A DNA stretch of 64,000 nucleotides from Dipylidium caninum (lineage: Eukaryota > Platyhelminthes > Cestoda > Cyclophyllidea > Dipylidiidae), in assembly GCA_017562135.1 (NCBI GenBank), contig QEYB01000093.1, positions 62,001-126,000 on the forward strand, written 5' to 3'. Under the pieces are notes generated by a model. The model was not told the DNA's origin. It did no database searches and saw only the letters and a program-made list of their open reading frames with translations. Every line of letters begins with the position of its first letter. Within the stretch, counting starts at the first letter, position 1. Shown piece by piece: positions 37,933 through 52,600 of this stretch. The translations under genes were made by a program, and so were the position numbers.

Positions 37933-40900
37933 ATGGCTCTTTTGCTTACTTACTCTTCCCTTCTCTTAATCCTTATTCCAAACTCCTTTCTTTCATGGTG
38001 TGAAAGTACTTCTCGCTCCTCCGCCAAGTTCCCGCAAATTGACCCCTCTGTGAGCATTGGGGTTTTGGTGCGAAACAAGGCCCACAGTCTCCCCTACTTC
38101 CTCCATCACCTCGAGCGATTGGACTATCCCAAAGATCGCATTCATTTGAGCTTCCAGTTGGACAATACAATTGACCGAAGCCCGCGTATATTGGAGAGTT
38201 GGATGGAGGAAGTTAGACTCCTCTACCATGGCATAGACTCCGACATAGACGAGACAAATTCCCATCCAGTTAGTCCGAGCTGGAACAAAGATCACCACCA
38301 GCATTTAATAAAATTACGCCAAGCCGCCCTCGAGCGCGCCTACGAAGTCAATGCCGACTTCTTCTTCAACCTGGATGCAGATGCCATTCTGTTGAACAAC
38401 GCAACCCTTAAAAGACTCATAGAAGTTAGTTCCATTCCATCTAAGAGTTACCCAGCTCCAATCACCGTTATTTCACCCATGCTCAACTGCACAACCTCCG
38501 ATGTCTTCTCCAACTTCTGGGGCGACATGACCGAGGAGGGCTATTATAAGCGGTCGAAAGATTACTTTGCTCTTCAGCGCAGGCACAAACAGGGCATCTT
38601 TCCCGTGGCAATGGTTCACACAGCCGTTTTGGTGAATCTCCGTCATAACAAGAAGCATCATCTCGCTTTCGATCCACCTCACTCGGGCTACACTGGGCCG
38701 ACCGACGACATCATTGTCTTTGCGCGAAACGCGCAGTCACAGGGTATTAACTTTTATCTTGACAACCGAGATTTCTACGGCTACTTCCCCCTCCCCTTGG
38801 AAGAAAGTGAGATACCACGGGCCTACCATAATTCAGCCAAGTACTTACTGGAGAAAGAAGCGGAAATCTTTTTACACCTTCGGTTAAATGCTATCTGCGA
38901 TGAAGCCTTGCCGAGGGGCTTTGCCTTAGAAGCCTCTCCGAGGCTAAAGCAGTTCGTTGAAGTGCCAGAACCCTCCCTCCTCGGATTCGACCAGATCTAC
39001 CTCATCAACCTCGAGCGGCGGCCTGACAGGTTGGAGAAGATGAACTACGCGCTGCGAGAACAGGGCATTAAGGCGAAATTGATTCGGGCCACGGACGGAA
39101 AAGAGTTGAATCCGGACATAATTAGGCAGTGGAACATCACTCAACTCTCGGGCTATGCTGATCCCTACCACAAGAGGCCGCTCAAATACGGCGAGATTGG
39201 ATGCTTCCTGAGCCACTATCGGATATGGCAGGTACAGTGGTCAGCCGTCTCCCTTCTCTGAAGCGCGATGGAGGCCTGGCCTCCTAGCCCTTATGAAGGC
39301 CTTGATAACTTAGATACTTTAGCTTTCCCCTTCTTCCTTCATCAACTTCTAGTAAAGCGGTGCTTAGGTGCTTAGGAACACTTATGACTAAAATCACGGT
39401 AGAAAATGAATTTTGAATCTAAACTCTTGGGAATAAACTTAAAACGTGCGTTTGCTAAGTATGGTGATCTGCCTTTGTGGACAACCATTCTCAAGTTTCA
39501 CCACTGCAGACGGTCGCCCCCCTCCCGCTGGGCTGTGGTTAGGACTTCAGAAGAATCTGACGAGAGGAGAAACTAACACTTGCTCAAAAGCCGGAATATG
39601 TGATGCAAATTAAGTAGGAAATTGGCCCAAGGGTGCTCTTCAACTACACCTCCTAAGAGGTGTAACACTTCACACAGGCGACGTAATGCAGTGTGCAACG
39701 CGTTGATGACAAATGCGAAAATACGTGCTTTTTCCCACTTGCAGGCAAGTCGTTCTGGGGTTTCCGCAGCTCTTTCGCCTGGCCTCTGGCTCCCACGGGA
39801 AATGAGTCCGCACCGGCCCCACTTTGTAAATTTTCTGGGGGAAAATCAAATCACCTGGTTCAATTTGAGAGGTTATTTATCAGGTCTAGTGACTTCCCTT
39901 CAGAAATGTCCCATAAAACGAAAAATTATGCTAAACACGGTCGCAACACACTCTTGAAATTTTTTTCATTCACATCATATGAATGTGTGTAATCTTCTCT
40001 GTCGAAGTGACGAGGAGGGGCGCACGGTTTGCCATCTTTCTGAAATGCAAAAGTGTCGCTCTTCCGAAGCGAGACTTCCTTTACCTCTTAAACTACTTAG
40101 GCTCATAGAGACGGCGGCTGTCTTAGGTTTATTAAAATTGAATCACATTAGCTGTCTGACTCCCCCAAAAGTGGCAATGAGATGTTGATGCATCGTAAAG
40201 ACCAACTAAATTGGGTGTTGCTCATTGACGTGCATGTATTTTACCTTTTCTGGCGGATCTTGAAGCACATCCAATTCTCGTTGTCTCTTTGGCTAATCTC
40301 TGTCACAAAATATCTCTGACGCCAAGGGGTTGTGGGCAACCGCTAATGCAAGTGATGGTCGAACTCGGCGCTCTGTGCTAAATGCTTTATCCACCGCGGC
40401 CACGACGCAAACGCCCTACTTTCTCAATATCCTTTTCGATTTCGAGAAGAGAGAGTTGTTAGGTGAACCCCAATAAAATCTCTGGGAAGATATTATGCCA
40501 CACTTTGAATCACCCAAAGTAACAGAAAGGTATTTTTCCTGGTTCGAGGTCAGACTGGTCGCGTTGTATGCTTTTTCTGTCATTAAAGGATATGTTGTCC
40601 AACGGTTACGAGCGCATCCTCATTCTGGAGGACGATCTGCGCTTTGTGCCGGGTTTCACACGACGCCTTCAGGCGACTGTGAAGGAGGCTGATGTTTCAC
40701 TGGCCGACTGGGAGCTGCTCTACGTGGGTCGCAAACGCATGTCCAGCAACGAAGTGATGGTGGCAGGCACCAGATACCTCGCCTACCCCAGCTACACCTA
40801 CTGGACACTCGCCTACGTGCTTCGGCGCTCAGGTGCGCAGAAGCTGATGGCACAGCGTCCCCTGGAGAAAATGGTGGCCGTGGATGAGTTCCTACCTATC

Positions 40901-41101
40901 ATGTTTGATCGGCATCCAAACAAACATTGGTTGAAACACTTCCACCCACGTAACCTATTGGCCATCTCGGCGGAACCGTTACTGGTGGAGCCGCTGCATT
41001 ACACCGGAGAACCTTTTTATGTTTCCGATACGGAGGATTCCGAAATTATCCCTGAATTCCTCTATTCGGAGACTCGAGGAGAAGACAATTTAGGCGAGTG
41101 A
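37933..41101 (+). CDS. COLGALT1: Procollagen galactosyltransferase (COLGALT/GLT25D family)
   Basis: This enzyme transfers galactose from UDP-galactose to hydroxylysine of collagen in the ER lumen. Two exons, 37933-39231 and 40589-41101, join in phase 0 to give 603 residues (human COLGALT1: 622). I chose the Met at 37933 because a signal peptide follows directly (MALLLTYSSLLLILI, then SFLSWCES); the frame is open further upstream without similarity. The N-terminal glycosyltransferase half has VSIGVLVRNKAHSLPYFL, the LDADA metal-binding motif (D148, D150), a paired FWGDMTEEGYYKRS and the FDPPHSGYTGPTDDI region. The C-terminal GT25 half has FDQIYLINLERRPDRLEKM, GEIGCFLSHYRIWQ and EDDLRF (about residues 446-451), then LLYVGRKRM. 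The protein ends in EDNLGE and lacks the RDEL-type ER-retention signal of vertebrate COLGALT. The single intron is 1357 nt. Which vertebrate paralogue (COLGALT1 or 2) it matches cannot be told here. Confidence 0.95.
39232..40588 (+). other. Intron of the COLGALT gene
   Basis: It begins CAG|GTACAG and ends TTAAAG before GATATG. The open frames inside have no similarity to the enzyme and are not needed to align the two exons with the family. It contains a tRNA-promoter-like pair of boxes on the minus strand (listed separately). Confidence 0.85.
40345..40410 (-). repeat. Possible tRNA-derived (SINE-like) fragment
   Basis: On the minus strand a box A-like TGGCCGCGGTGG (about 40402-40391) is followed, at normal tRNA spacing, by a box B-like GAGTTCGACC (about 40366-40357). 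The flanking acceptor and T-stem bases do not pair, so it is not a functional tRNA. It may be a decayed tRNA-derived short interspersed element inside the COLGALT intron, or a coincidence. Confidence 0.25.
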
Positions 41102-42441
41102 GATGAATCGTGAAGAAAGGAAGTTGTCAGCAGTGTCTCATGTCAAAACAAAACTGTACGCTCCTGTGTACTCTTGCAATTTGCTAATACTCTGTCAGAA
41201 CCAGTGACACTTCTTCTAGGCTGTCTCTGTCAATCTCCGGAGTTCTCGAAGCTCTGAGCCTCGCTAAACTTATGCTTATTTGCATGGAGGAGACAAATTT
41301 TACTAGCCTAAGGGGAAGAATCCGTCTGAGGTTAGAACTTTCTAGCAAAATCCGCGCTATTCCCGTTGAAAGAACTTCTTAGCTGACAACCTATCAGCAC
41401 ATTTCATGCGGTGATTTTCGAATATGACCCGTAAAATTATGGACGGATTCGACTGGCCTGGTCTTCGCGCTGTTGACGATTTGGTGCATTTTTGACACAA
41501 CGCCAAGGAAACTTCTATTTTTCGTGAAAAACTCTTTAACGCACAGATACGGAGTTGGAGAATTCCTCCTGGTCTTGATGAAATTGGCCAAGTGCGCTGC
41601 CTTAAGAGTTGACGAACAGCAGCGATGGGTATGTGGGAAGAACTGAGGTGAACTTCTTGAGCCTATCGCTTGATAATATTTCCAAACTCCAATTTAATTC
41701 ACTTGGATCTCGTGTAATAATACGATTTCATTGAGGAGAAGATGGTTGCCACATGTGACAAATCACTCCTATCATTCTCCAGCAACACAACTAACCAATG
41801 TACTCAATAATGGTGTTGGCGGCAAATTTTAGTACAGTTTCCAGTTTTCCAAACTCCCCTTCTGATTGAAGAGCGTGACCGGAGATCTAAAAGGCCTTGT
41901 CGACGGTGCCGGAAACACGCACCATCTATACACAAAAAGGAGGCCTCTAATTTGTAGTGCGTGAACCCACACAAATGGCACCAGATACACGCTCCCACAC
42001 TCACGCACGCGTGCGCATTTGCTAGAAAAGAGAACTTCCAACAGGAAAAGGAGCGTCCCTCGCGGCATTTTCTCCGGGGGCAAAATAAATAGACCGGGGG
42101 CCTACTAGATTTACTATTACAAATTTGATTTTCTTATATACAAATTTTATTTATTTATACGTCTTAGCTCCTCTAAGTCTAACACGTAAAAATATCTTGG
42201 CTTCAAGCAGCGGGGGAACGGGTGATAATTTCTATTAAATGTTAGTGTTCTTAATTGTTAATGCCAAAATCGTTTGTTTCAAGAAAAAAATTAGCAAGTA
42301 ATTATCGGAAGGAAATAGTGGCAAGAATAATGGATCGCAGGATTTTATTTGACTACAAGAATCTCAACACCTGCAACATAGGAGTGTTCCTATACAATTC
42401 TAAACACAAAAATGCTTTTGATCAGCAGATTTCCCTTTGCT
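41102..42441. other. Convergent intergenic stretch between COLGALT and alpha-tubulin
   Basis: This region holds the 3' ends of two convergent genes. Minus-strand AATAAA matches occur near 42345 and around 42147-42152 and could end the tubulin transcript. No further gene seen. Confidence 0.45.
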
Positions 42442-44791
42442 TTACTCGTCTACCATCTCCGCATTTTTATATTGCTCAATGACCCCACTAACAGCCTCCG
42501 AGGCTTCCATAAATTCTCCCTCCTCCATGCCCTCGCTCACAAACCAGTGTACAAAGCAGCGTCGCTCATAAAGTCTTGTAAATTGAGCATTAATTGTCTG
42601 TAGAGCTCGCTGAGTGGCTACTGTCCCATTGATAATCATTGTTAGGTTAATTGGACTTTCCGTGAGACCGGATTGTGGCACAGGTTTTAAAGGCGGCACC
42701 GCGTGAACAGCAACTTTCACACCAGTAGGACACCAGTCAACAATGTTCAAGGACTGATTCATCTTCGACTGCATGATTGTGGAAGCCATGGTACGCTGCC
42801 ACCCAGCACCAACACCACGGAATGATAGAACCGTGGCGATCATTTTGCTTCTGGTGTACTTGTCCGCAGAAAGCGTATTGAATTGTGGTTTTAAAGCAGC
42901 CTTTATAATGTCTTCCGGGGGATTATTATGCGTTTGGTAGTCGTGACGACGTGCGGCGACTATGGGAGCATGGCGTACATAAATGTAGTGGAGTTCTGGG
43001 AAAGGAATGAGGTTAGTGACAACTTCCTCCATTGTACTACAGATAGGGTCACCGTTGTAATGGAATCCGCAAAAGAAATTGCTTTGAACTTGTGCCATCA
43101 GGCGATTTAGGAAAACAACCGTAGGTTTGTTAATCTGAAGATGCCGAGAGAGAAGACCCATTATTGCGGAGTTATCCATCATAACGGTTATATCGCTGTT
43201 TGGCACGTTAAAACCGCAATGGAGAACGGCATTGTAGGGATCGACCACCGTGGTTGACAGGTATTCCGACGGGAAAATAGGAAACTAGAACAAAAAACAG
43301 CAATTACATATTAACAGGCATATAGGCCGGTAAAGATTCATCGCAATACTTACTACGTCACTTCTAAAATGTTAATCACGCAGAAAAAAGTTTTCTAGGG
43401 AACAAAGAGTAATCCTTCTACATCTTCTAAATCATTTACATGGAGAGAGAAATAGTACAGGCATGCCTCATAACAAATGAACTGTATCCTCAATGTTTTA
43501 ACTTGCAAAAGGCTCTTTACGGGGTATCAAAAGTGGAATAAACCGATATGATTTTAGCATTAAATTTAGCCAATATTTATCATACACTTTGTGTTTTTAC
43601 CTGTTATATTAACACTTTTTACTCTAGTACATCTATTTTATTTGATTTAACATAAACACAGCCCCCCCTATCTCAGTTAAATATTTCATTAGCTGCATAT
43701 TTTCGGAAAAAACAACCGCTAAAGAAACATTGGCGTTACAAACTAAAAAAAATTGGATTAATATAACTAGTTAATCTTATTTGCGTGAAAAAATTATTCA
43801 AGCACCACGACCCTCGAAATCGTATATTAGAGTAGCTCGGAACCTGGATACTAATAGCCTTGCAGTAATCGTTGATAAGGTGTTCCATGATGCGGACGGT
43901 AAGGCCAGAACCAGTACCGCCGCCTACGCTATGGTTTACGATGAAGCCTTGGCAATTATCAGTGGCTTCGACCTCATGTCGGATGCGATCAATGATAGGC
44001 TCTATCAGATCAGCGCCAAGTATGAAACGACCACGGGCGTAGTTGCTGGCAGCCTCTTCCTTTCCGTTGAAGAAACAACGAGGGTTGAAGAGGCTTCTAA
44101 AGAGGCCGTATTTTGCCTCATCTGTGTAAGAGAGTGATATTTTAAGTATCCACAACAAAATTAATTGCCTTTGCTCAAATTGAAATCTAAAGACAGTGCA
44201 TTGAATCTATATAACGGCATTTCTAATCATCATAAGTTAAGGACAAATGGAAATTGCAATAAAATTACATACACTATCAGTCCAAACACGAGTAGAAAAA
44301 AACCGTTCTAGAATCAAAGGAGCATTCGCTGCTATATTATTTGATCCTAGATCAAAGTTTAAATGCAATTTGCTACCAAGTATTCATGGAGTGGTCTATA
44401 TTAATAATGGCCCGAAATATGTCCCAATTGCTTCTGTAACAGTGTATTATTTTTAAAAAGGTCGGTACGTGTGAAAACAACGGAAATAATCACTAAGCCC
44501 AAAACAGGTTGAACTCGCCGATTGTTGTCGGGTCGGTATCTACAAAAATTGCTCTCGGCACATAGCGACCATCTCTCATGACGTTGAAAAAGCCAAAGGG
44601 CTCAAGCGTTTCGGTAGAATCCATGCATTTTATTTGAGAGTAACCATCAGGACTTATGTCATGCTCATACGTGAGTTGTTCCCAAAAGTGTATTCCACTT
44701 TGCACGCCACATTGACCAATGTGAAATGTTACAAGTTCTTTTCTCTATAAAATAAGTGTTGTTTAAAATGTGACACATCATCGGTTACCAT
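42442..44791 (-). CDS. Highly divergent alpha-tubulin
   Basis: This is a GTPase that would pair with beta-tubulin in microtubules. Four exons give 449 residues, almost the canonical length: 44791..44789 (the ATG alone, a common tubulin arrangement), 44744..44519, 44121..43844 and 43284..42442. Recognised parts: FHIGQCGVQSG (N-terminal nucleotide loop), YVPRAIFVDTDP, NYARGRF, the tubulin signature GGGTGSG at 143-149, VVDPYNAVLH, EEVVTNLIPFP (carrying the glutamate, E255 or E256, that matches catalytic E254), DWCPTG and VHWFVSEGMEEGEF. Most other positions differ from the nearly invariant animal alpha-tubulins: the MREC/MREI start reads MRKE, and the acidic EEY tail is missing, the end being QYKNAEMVDE. 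Introns are 44, 397 and 559 nt; the second appears to use a GC donor (G|GCGAGT) at 44518-44517. The frame is intact through all exons, which argues against a pseudogene. A tissue-specific role (sperm or sensory axonemes) is possible but inferred. Confidence 0.92.
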
Positions 44792-46344
44792 GTTTGTACC
44801 AATATTTTTAAATAATAGAAAATTTCATAATAAATAGAGAAAATGCGCGATAACACCCGATGGCAGCTATTATTTGAAATAGTTCAAGTTGTAGGAACGT
44901 CCCTATTCAGATAAACTAACTCACTCAGCAAATAGGTTGAAATAAAATGGTGAGCAAAATTGGTCCCAATTTGCTAATACCAAATAAGATTGAGTTTGCC
45001 TTTGATGATTTGCGCTTTAAATAAGGAAATCACCGTTGAGAGCCTTTGGTAATGCTGTCTTTAGAAAACTGATTTTACTCTTGCGTTGCTGGGAGCAGCA
45101 TGGCTAGAAAATAGTTGTCGGAAGCCTTCTCAAACGTCTGTAACCAGACATCATGTTAAACCAGTTTTAGCAGAGATTTATTGGTCACTTTTTAACAATC
45201 TTCATCACTTAAATTTTTTCATACGCCCCTACTATGACTACTTCATCCGTCGAGAACCGAAAGGTCTGCTGAAAGGGTGGAAATTGGTGGTTAATGGGCC
45301 AACCTCCTCAGATAATAACCTACAAGAGAAAAAAAATTCGCCGATCAAACTCGCGTCTTTGGACCTGCCGTCCCACATACGACTTCAGAAGCTCGTCTCA
45401 TTGAAAGTCCACTGCCTCTATTAAATCTTCGATATCGCCAAAGCACCATTCGAACCAACTTTAAATTACCCTAAGTTTATGAATGGATAAGTGACCAGGG
45501 CTCCTTCTTCTCGTACTTTATGCCTTGCCTGATTTCGACATTCGGGAAACCTCGTCGACTCCAGACGCACGAACTCAGTCCAACCGCTGCATGCCTCTCC
45601 CGACGCAGCACCAACCCTGGAACTAATACCTCACGGAATAAAGCCCAAGTCCCGAGTCTATCAGGAGTCAACAGGCCCGAACTAAGGCTTTAGCCCAAAG
45701 CCTACCAACTTACAGCAGAGTAAGAGTAACCCCAACACGTTATAATGCAAAAAAACTCCCACACATCGCACCCGACACCATTCCAAAAAAAGTAGGTTTA
45801 ATCAGCATCCACAAAAGACACACGTAAAGACATCAAATTATAGGGCGCATGAATATCCGTGAATGAGGCTATAACAAACGACGTCCTAAGATCAATATAC
45901 ATAACAGATAACAAGGAAACCGTCAAGTTGAGAATCCTGAATAGGTATACGCCAGTCCTCGAAAATATCCGGAAGGCACTACCAACGGAAGGCTTTCAAG
46001 GATAAAAATGTAAAAAATACATAGACGCAGACAGACCATCATATTGACTTCCGCATGATCGACTTCGTAGAATTTGTGGGCGGGCTTGGGGCATGCCAAG
46101 AAGAGTAGTATAATTCATGAGAGGGACAGTATAAAGGAACGGATGAAAAGACGTGCACAAGGTAAATGTGATTAGGTCATTGAGACGCCAAACTTCAGAA
46201 GACAAATTTGCCATTGAGTTTCAATTCATTCTCAGTTGCTGCCAGTGAAGAACTTATTACCGACCATCAAAATGCAGTAATCACAAGGGCTTTGTGCGAT
46301 GTAGTAGTGTACTTGATTGAGACAAAATGAGAAAAGGGGGATTT
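44792..46344. other. Intergenic stretch between alpha-tubulin and YY1
   Basis: This region holds the tubulin promoter and the YY1 3' UTR. A more GC-rich patch at 45.48-45.70 kb is open on the minus strand for 64 codons but shows no domain; it could be a decayed repeat. Nothing else recognised. Confidence 0.4.
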
Positions 46345-48945
<2,601 letters not shown>

Positions 48946-49695
48946 AACACCAATCGAAATAAAACAGAGAAGTAGCTATTCACACGCCCATTGGATCAAA
49001 TTCGAAATTGGTGCGCAAGTCGACTGTTGTTGACATCTTAGTAAGTTTAAAAACCACTAAAACAATGTAATAAAATAACTAGATTTAGATTGCTTTGCTG
49101 AGTTTCCTTAAAACCTGAGATCAACATAATTTGTGGTCAGCGTTTTCGTATACATTTTAAAATCTGCTTCAATATATTTAAATGTCATCCCTTCAAACTA
49201 TTGAAAAGTTTATTAACACGGAAAGTGTAGCCATTCACTGGACGGCCCATTATTCCCATAGAACATGGGTTAAACGTCCGGAACAGGTGACCACCCAGAC
49301 ACAATAATGTACCCACCACCAAAATCTGACATGAGGCAAAGGACCTCACAGCGGCGTCCAGGGCAGCACGAGCGCACACTAACAGGCGGCGCCACCCCAC
49401 GACGACAAGAGGTATTTCCCCACCTCCCCCTAAGTAAGTTTGTAAACCGCTAACGGAGGTCCCGACAACGTGCCCCAAGGCATAAAGAGCCTAGTCACCC
49501 TACTATTTATTTAAGTCTTTAATTAAATTTAACAAAGATTTGTATTGCTGATTGTCCAAAACCACCAAACTCACGATTAAAAACGACTAACCAAAAACCG
49601 TTTAAAAAAAGAAACCTGTTTTGAATGGTCACATTACAGCACCCGAGCAAAAGTGAGTAAGAGCTCGAAGGCAGAAAATGATAAATTTGGCGTAT
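48946..49695. other. Intergenic stretch between YY1 and PIG-S
   Basis: This region holds the YY1 promoter and the PIG-S 3' UTR, with a possible minus-strand poly(A) signal at about 49506-49511. A GC-rich patch at 49.2-49.48 kb stays open on the minus strand for 97 codons with a low-complexity Gly/Val/Ala composition and no family match. Confidence 0.4.
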
Positions 49696-52600
49696 TCATT
49701 TTTTGCTAATTCGGCCCTCCCGTCTGAAAAAGAACTTCAGGGCGGCGACTCCTGACGTCAAAAGTGGCAGTCCAATGGGTGCGAAAAGGGGCACATAGAT
49801 TCCAAACACCTGATCCGACTAGAATATCAAAAAGTAGCAGGAACTATCTGCAGAATAGGGGAAAAAAATCAACCGAAAATGGTTACGAAAAGACTCACAG
49901 GAAAATAAAGAAGGTCAAGGAGACTATGGTCAAAGAAGGCCGCGTCCGCATCTTCCAACGCAATTTGCGCAGCCTTAAAAGCCTTAACACCTGCGCTTGC
50001 CGACTTCGTGGAGGGCGGATTGGCCAACTCACCAACAGCTTCAATCCATGCCGCCACAGCGCATTCCACCCGTCCCGCCACGTAGGTATTGATAACCATT
50101 GTTGGCACGCGCTTCACGGTGCTAACCAGTGAGGTCAATGTCAATGCAGCTGTGGAAAGACTTTCAATCGTCCGACAACGCAACCAAGAGTCCAACTATA
50201 ACAAGGAAAATAAGATAAAAAGATACCACCATAGAAATCCTCAACCATGGTCGTTTTAAAATCAGCTCACCTCCCATTTAACAAGTTTCCCATCCGTGGA
50301 ACTACTATCGAGCAAGACACGAAACTTTCCGTCGACCAAAGTGACTACATTTCGGCGCCAAACGGAGAGACCGACGAAAGAGTGGATAGCGTTAACAAGG
50401 GCGGTTCCTAGGTTGGAGAGGCTGACGTTGACATCGTCGAGCGATATGAAGGCTCCCCATTGGGGCACAAGGGCGATGCTTGAGGAAACAGACGAGGAAT
50501 TAGTGCCACCGGAGCCCAAAAAGTGAAAGCGCAGAGGTCGACGGGAGGAAGCATTAAAGACACGATGTGGCGTATCCACAGCAACGACGAGATGCAGGCC
50601 ACCATGCATGCTACCGCTGTTATCATCCTGCGACCCACTTGCTGGCAGGCCTCGTTGCAGGGCATGATTGCCTAAGTAGGCCTCGAGGGAGTTTACCAAG
50701 TTGGACAACTGCGAGGTGGTATAATATCTATGAGTTCGGTCTTTCGAGAGTCGACTAGGTGAGACGGAAAAAACACAGGGTTTTGTTGTGCATGAAGCAG
50801 AAAATAACATTTAAAATGACAGAAAAATTCAATGGCAAAGTTAGCCACATGATTGCCACTTAGTACTTGAAATGTTGAAGATGACAGCTAATATCCCAGT
50901 TAGATATAAAAAAATAATGATCAATCAAATCACTAGTGTCAGTTTGCCATTATTATGGCGATTGATAGCCTACAGTATGAGACAGAACTTAATCTAAATG
51001 GTCACAGAATGAAAACATTCGCATAGGGTGTCAAATTCGGGAAGATTCAAGTCTTTTACAATGCAATGGCAAACAGCAAAAGATAACATGGTCACAAAAT
51101 AAGGGACAAGAAAAATTGGTTCCACCATCCTCACGTATAGATCATACAATATAATATAGAAATATATATCAGATCGGCGATAGGGTTAGCCATCCGTATT
51201 GGATTGATAGAACATAAAACATACTTTAACGATGGTATCTAACAAAAAAAATGTTTCAGGGTGCATACTCTATAATGGACGAAGGCAAATTTCATACCTC
51301 CAAACGAGTTTATCAAGAGTCACGGAGTAAAGATATTGCGAATAGATTTTCAGATTGATAAAACGCCTGAGTTCAGCTAAGCCGGGTTCTACTGAAAGAC
51401 GCAACCAATCACCGAGGCTGAGACCCTGAGAGTTAGCACCAGTCCACAGCCAGTCGTCGGTGGGAGGCAAACATGGTGGGGAAGCATCGAATGCGCCCAC
51501 CAGACTCACGGTCACCTCGTAGCCCGAAGTGGCGGGCATTTGGTAGGTACGAGCGTGTGCTACCTGCTCCCGTGCCGCCACATAGTTAATTCCCCCTCGA
51601 GCGTTATTCGATGCAACTGTCTGCTTAAAATCCACGTTGTTAACCTTCCACCACACCGAAGCGTAAATAGCCTGCCGAAAAGAAACTAAAGCTATTTGTA
51701 TAATATCGTTAAAAAATAGGATGTGTGATTTCTCTGTAGTTTTAAAATAAGACGGAATAAAACTTCTTTTGGTTAAAACGGCAAGCATCTCATAGTTCAG
51801 CGGGGTCGCAATGATATGAAGATATTTCTGACTCCTTAAACATTGTTATGAGTTTAATAATGGCAAAAAATACTATAAATTATGGTAAATTTTCAACGAC
51901 TGTTATGCAAAAGCAAAGGTAACAAAAATTAGCCTATATTTTAAAATTTTCTATTTGTTAAAAAAAACAACATTTTAAGAGTTTAGGACTAATGAATTCA
52001 CGTTGATAAACCAGTTAAATTTAAAAATATCAATGCAAGCACATCTCAATTAAGATTAAAGGAAATCTTTCGATAGGGAGAGATTTCTCAGTGAGACCTA
52101 GCATGAAGGAGATGGAGGATACGATATAGAGTATTAGCTAGTGTTTCCCGATTATAACATTTAATACATTAATAAAAGTTATCTAACAAGACAGCACCAT
52201 AATAATGACAATAGGAGGGGTACACACCTGTAGCGTAGAAGGCATAACTAGGTGTTCCTGCAGGAGAGCAAGAATGATGGAGGCAAGGCTTTGGCTCATC
52301 CCGCCGTTAGAGAGCGAACGAAGGTAGATGAGATTTTTGTCAGAAGATGCGCGAACAACTGCGGTGAGTGCTTTATCGGCTCCACTCCCACCATCAACCT
52401 TGAAACCGGCTGAATTCGCGGGAAGAATAATAAAGTAGTAAGCGTTCTCAATGCTACAGGGAAACAAAAGCATGTAAACAAACAAAGTTACCTAGAATAT
52501 CTGCGAGACGACTATGAATTTAAATCAATTTATGACAAAATGCTGAGAACAGTGGTTTAATAAAAAAAATTCCAAAGCTGTCAGTTGCACATAAAATTGG

